Assembly: GCA_051005235.1 (NCBI GenBank)
Contig: JBPCJO010000076.1
Location: 1 to 19,222 of the forward strand
Length of the DNA: 19,222 bases
Direction of reading: 5' to 3'
Source of the DNA: JALQXV01 sp051005235
GTDB taxonomy: Bacteria; Patescibacteriota; Saccharimonadia; Saccharimonadales; 2-12-FULL-41-12
The position numbers and the translations under genes were made by a program. The notes below the pieces were generated by a model that saw nothing but the letters and a program-made list of their open reading frames with translations, was not told the origin of the DNA and ran no database searches. Of this stretch, positions 18,373 through 19,222 are shown in pieces (position 1 is the stretch's first letter; each line of letters begins with the position of its first letter).

Positions 18373-18744
18373 CTAACGCAGCTGCAGCAACGAGTTACTG
18401 ATAATTAAAGTGAGCACTAAAAGCAGCGTAGCCAACATCATCACACTCCAACTAACGTGCCGGCGAATACTATGAAACCGCAAGCTAATCACAAACTGCC
18501 CCACCAATACAGCCACCGCAAACACCGCAAAACTAATGATCTGCTCTACCCCGCCCGCCTGGTATTGGTTAAAGCCCAGGTTTGAACGGTACGCCTGAAT
18601 GTAACTGTTACCCGTATCCCCCAGCCGCAACAAGATGATCGCCACCGCAACAAACGTCAGAAAAATATTAATAGTCAGCATTAATAACACGAACCGATCG
18701 TGAAAATATTTCTTGAGGTGTTGGCGTGAAGTTTCTGTGCTCAT
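18373..18744 (-). CDS. Small three-span membrane protein, partner of the glycosyltransferase
   Basis: 123 residues with hydrophobic segments at about 19-40, 68-87 and 98-119, and a polar loop YRSNLGFNQYQAGG between the first two. It is placed immediately upstream of the GT2 gene and co-transcribed from a TATAAT box that ends 15 nt before the ATG, leaving a short leader without a Shine-Dalgarno sequence. Function unknown; a role in the glycosyltransferase complex is inferred from position only. Confidence 0.7.
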   Translation of the reverse strand: MSTETSRQHLKKYFHDRFVLLMLTINIFLTFVAVAIILLRLGDTGNSYIQAYRSNLGFNQYQAGGVEQIISFAVFAVAVLVGQFVISLRFHSIRRHVSWSVMMLATLLLVLTLIISNSLLQLR

Positions 18745-18782
18745 TGAATGTAACTATAATTATAGCGTAGTGACGCAAACTA

Positions 18783-18858
18783 TGGAGCCACCTGCCAGGA
18801 TCGAACTGGCGACCTACGCGTTACGAGTGCGTCGCTCTACCAACTGAGCTAAGGTGGC
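18783..18858 (-). tRNA. tRNA-Thr (anticodon CGT)
   Basis: A 76-nt cloverleaf with encoded CCA: acceptor GCCACCT/AGGTGGC, discriminator U73, D-arm AGCTCAGTTGGTAGAGCG, anticodon loop CTCGTAA giving CGT, T-arm GCCAG-TTCGATC-CTGGC. U73 matches the variable base of the thrS T-box (UGGA). Confidence 0.97.
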
Positions 18859-18876
18859 GTAATTACATACTATCAA

Positions 18877-18962
18877 TGTTCATCAGCTCAGTTGGTAGAG
18901 CGCTGCGCGCATACATTATATTTGCAGCAAGCTGCGCAACTGAGCTGAGGTGGCGTAATAAC
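18877..18962. pseudogene. Rearranged tRNA-Thr fragments
   Basis: The segment 18937-18962 repeats, with two differences, the 26 bp at 18841-18866 (the first 18 nt of tRNA-Thr and its upstream flank). The segment 18884-18903 (CAGCTCAGTTGGTAGAGCGC) is a tRNA D-arm in the opposite orientation. Together they form an 11-bp inverted repeat (CAGCTCAGTTG and its mirror) with no anticodon or T-arm. It looks like a tRNA gene broken by duplication and inversion. Confidence 0.65.
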
Positions 18963-19078
18963 TGCTATTTTACCCGCCCAATTATATACGACTTTTGCTA
19001 TTTACCTCTGATTTTGGTATTATCCTCTCTGTTGATCAATAAAATGTACACAGTTGCATGATCACACATATGTTAGCT

Positions 19079-19155
19079 GGGCTCGTGGTGTAGAGGCCTA
19101 ACATGCCTCCCTGTCACGGAGGAGATCGCCGGTTCGAATCCGGTCGGGCCCGCCA
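19079..19155 (+). tRNA. tRNA-Asp (anticodon GTC)
   Basis: A 77-nt cloverleaf with encoded CCA: acceptor GGGCTCG/CGGGCCC with one U-G pair, G73 as expected for tRNA-Asp, anticodon loop CTGTCAC giving GTC, T-arm GCCGG-TTCGAAT-CCGGT. Confidence 0.97.
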
Positions 19156-19197
19156 GAAATAAAGTTGCCACCGCATAGGTGGTTATTTTATTTCTGG
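19153..19197 (+). terminator. Hairpin terminator after tRNA-Asp
   Basis: CCAGAAATAAA (19153-19163) mirrors TTTATTTCTGG (19187-19197), with an inner CCACC/GGTGG stem (19168-19172 with 19178-19182) followed by TTATTTTATTT. The outer stem includes the tRNA CCA, so it may also influence 3' processing. Confidence 0.6.
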
Positions 19198-19222
19198 ACA
19201 GACTTGTCTGTGATACGAACCG

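Overview
The window looks like part of a small, gene-dense genome of the Patescibacteria/Candidate Phyla Radiation, most likely Saccharibacteria (TM7). This is an inference from gene content and protein style: a ThrRS without a TGS domain, a ComM/YifB ATPase, infC-rpmI-rplT, a WYL-like/RNase HI fusion, and small membrane proteins of CPR type. UGA is used as a normal stop (comM, miaA and thrS end in TGA), which argues against the UGA-recoding SR1/Gracilibacteria lineages. Several genes have a TATAAT-like -10 box only 7-11 nt before the start codon and no Shine-Dalgarno sequence, so leaderless or near-leaderless mRNAs seem common.

Layout. 1-1190 (- strand): a truncated membrane protein, a proline-rich protein and a small membrane protein. 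1190-2417 is a long AT-rich gap with two predicted small RNAs (one per strand, each with a sigma70-type promoter, hairpins and a terminator) and a 77-bp palindromic repeat. 2418-5037 (+): comM, then infC (AUU start)-rpmI-rplT, tightly overlapped. 5195-6542 (-): RNase P RNA, a WYL-like/RNase HI fusion and a pterin carbinolamine dehydratase. 6600-8470 is an accessory, tRNA-rich island: two paralogous tRNA-like RNA modules flank a VapBC toxin-antitoxin pair, followed by an odd tRNA-Pro and an unidentified structured stretch. 8461-12189: an M50 protease, a split small ORF, rpmB, then a degenerate metallo-beta-lactamase protein, a winged-helix regulator and miaA. 12402-15439 (-): an overlapping operon read as thrS, HAD nucleotidase, alkyltransferase-like protein and a small membrane protein, headed by a short T-box leader. 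15660-19222: a small RNA with a micro-ORF, tRNA-Val, a 30-codon ORF, a divergent NrdR, a membrane glycosyltransferase with a small membrane partner, tRNA-Thr with rearranged tRNA fragments beside it, and tRNA-Asp.

The most unusual element is the duplicated module at 6603-6866 and 7650-7907. Each copy encodes, on the - strand, a 73-nt tRNA-like RNA with a T-arm, encoded CCA, A73 and a G3:U70 pair (the alanine identity element, as in tmRNA), but no normal D-stem or conserved anticodon loop. About 90 bp away a divergent + strand promoter drives a short RNA whose 5' part is complementary to the central hairpin of its own neighbouring tRNA-like RNA. The two modules differ from each other in that region, but each short RNA follows its own partner. 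VapC-family nucleases, which often cut tRNAs, sit between them. I do not recognise this arrangement.

Regulation visible in the sequence: a T-box for thrS whose tRNA-end-binding base matches the discriminator of the tRNA-Thr in this window; an AUU start for infC; a palindromic operator over the vapB promoter; a possible NrdR box before nrdR; and two families of dispersed palindromes (four 45-bp copies and two copies of about 77 bp).
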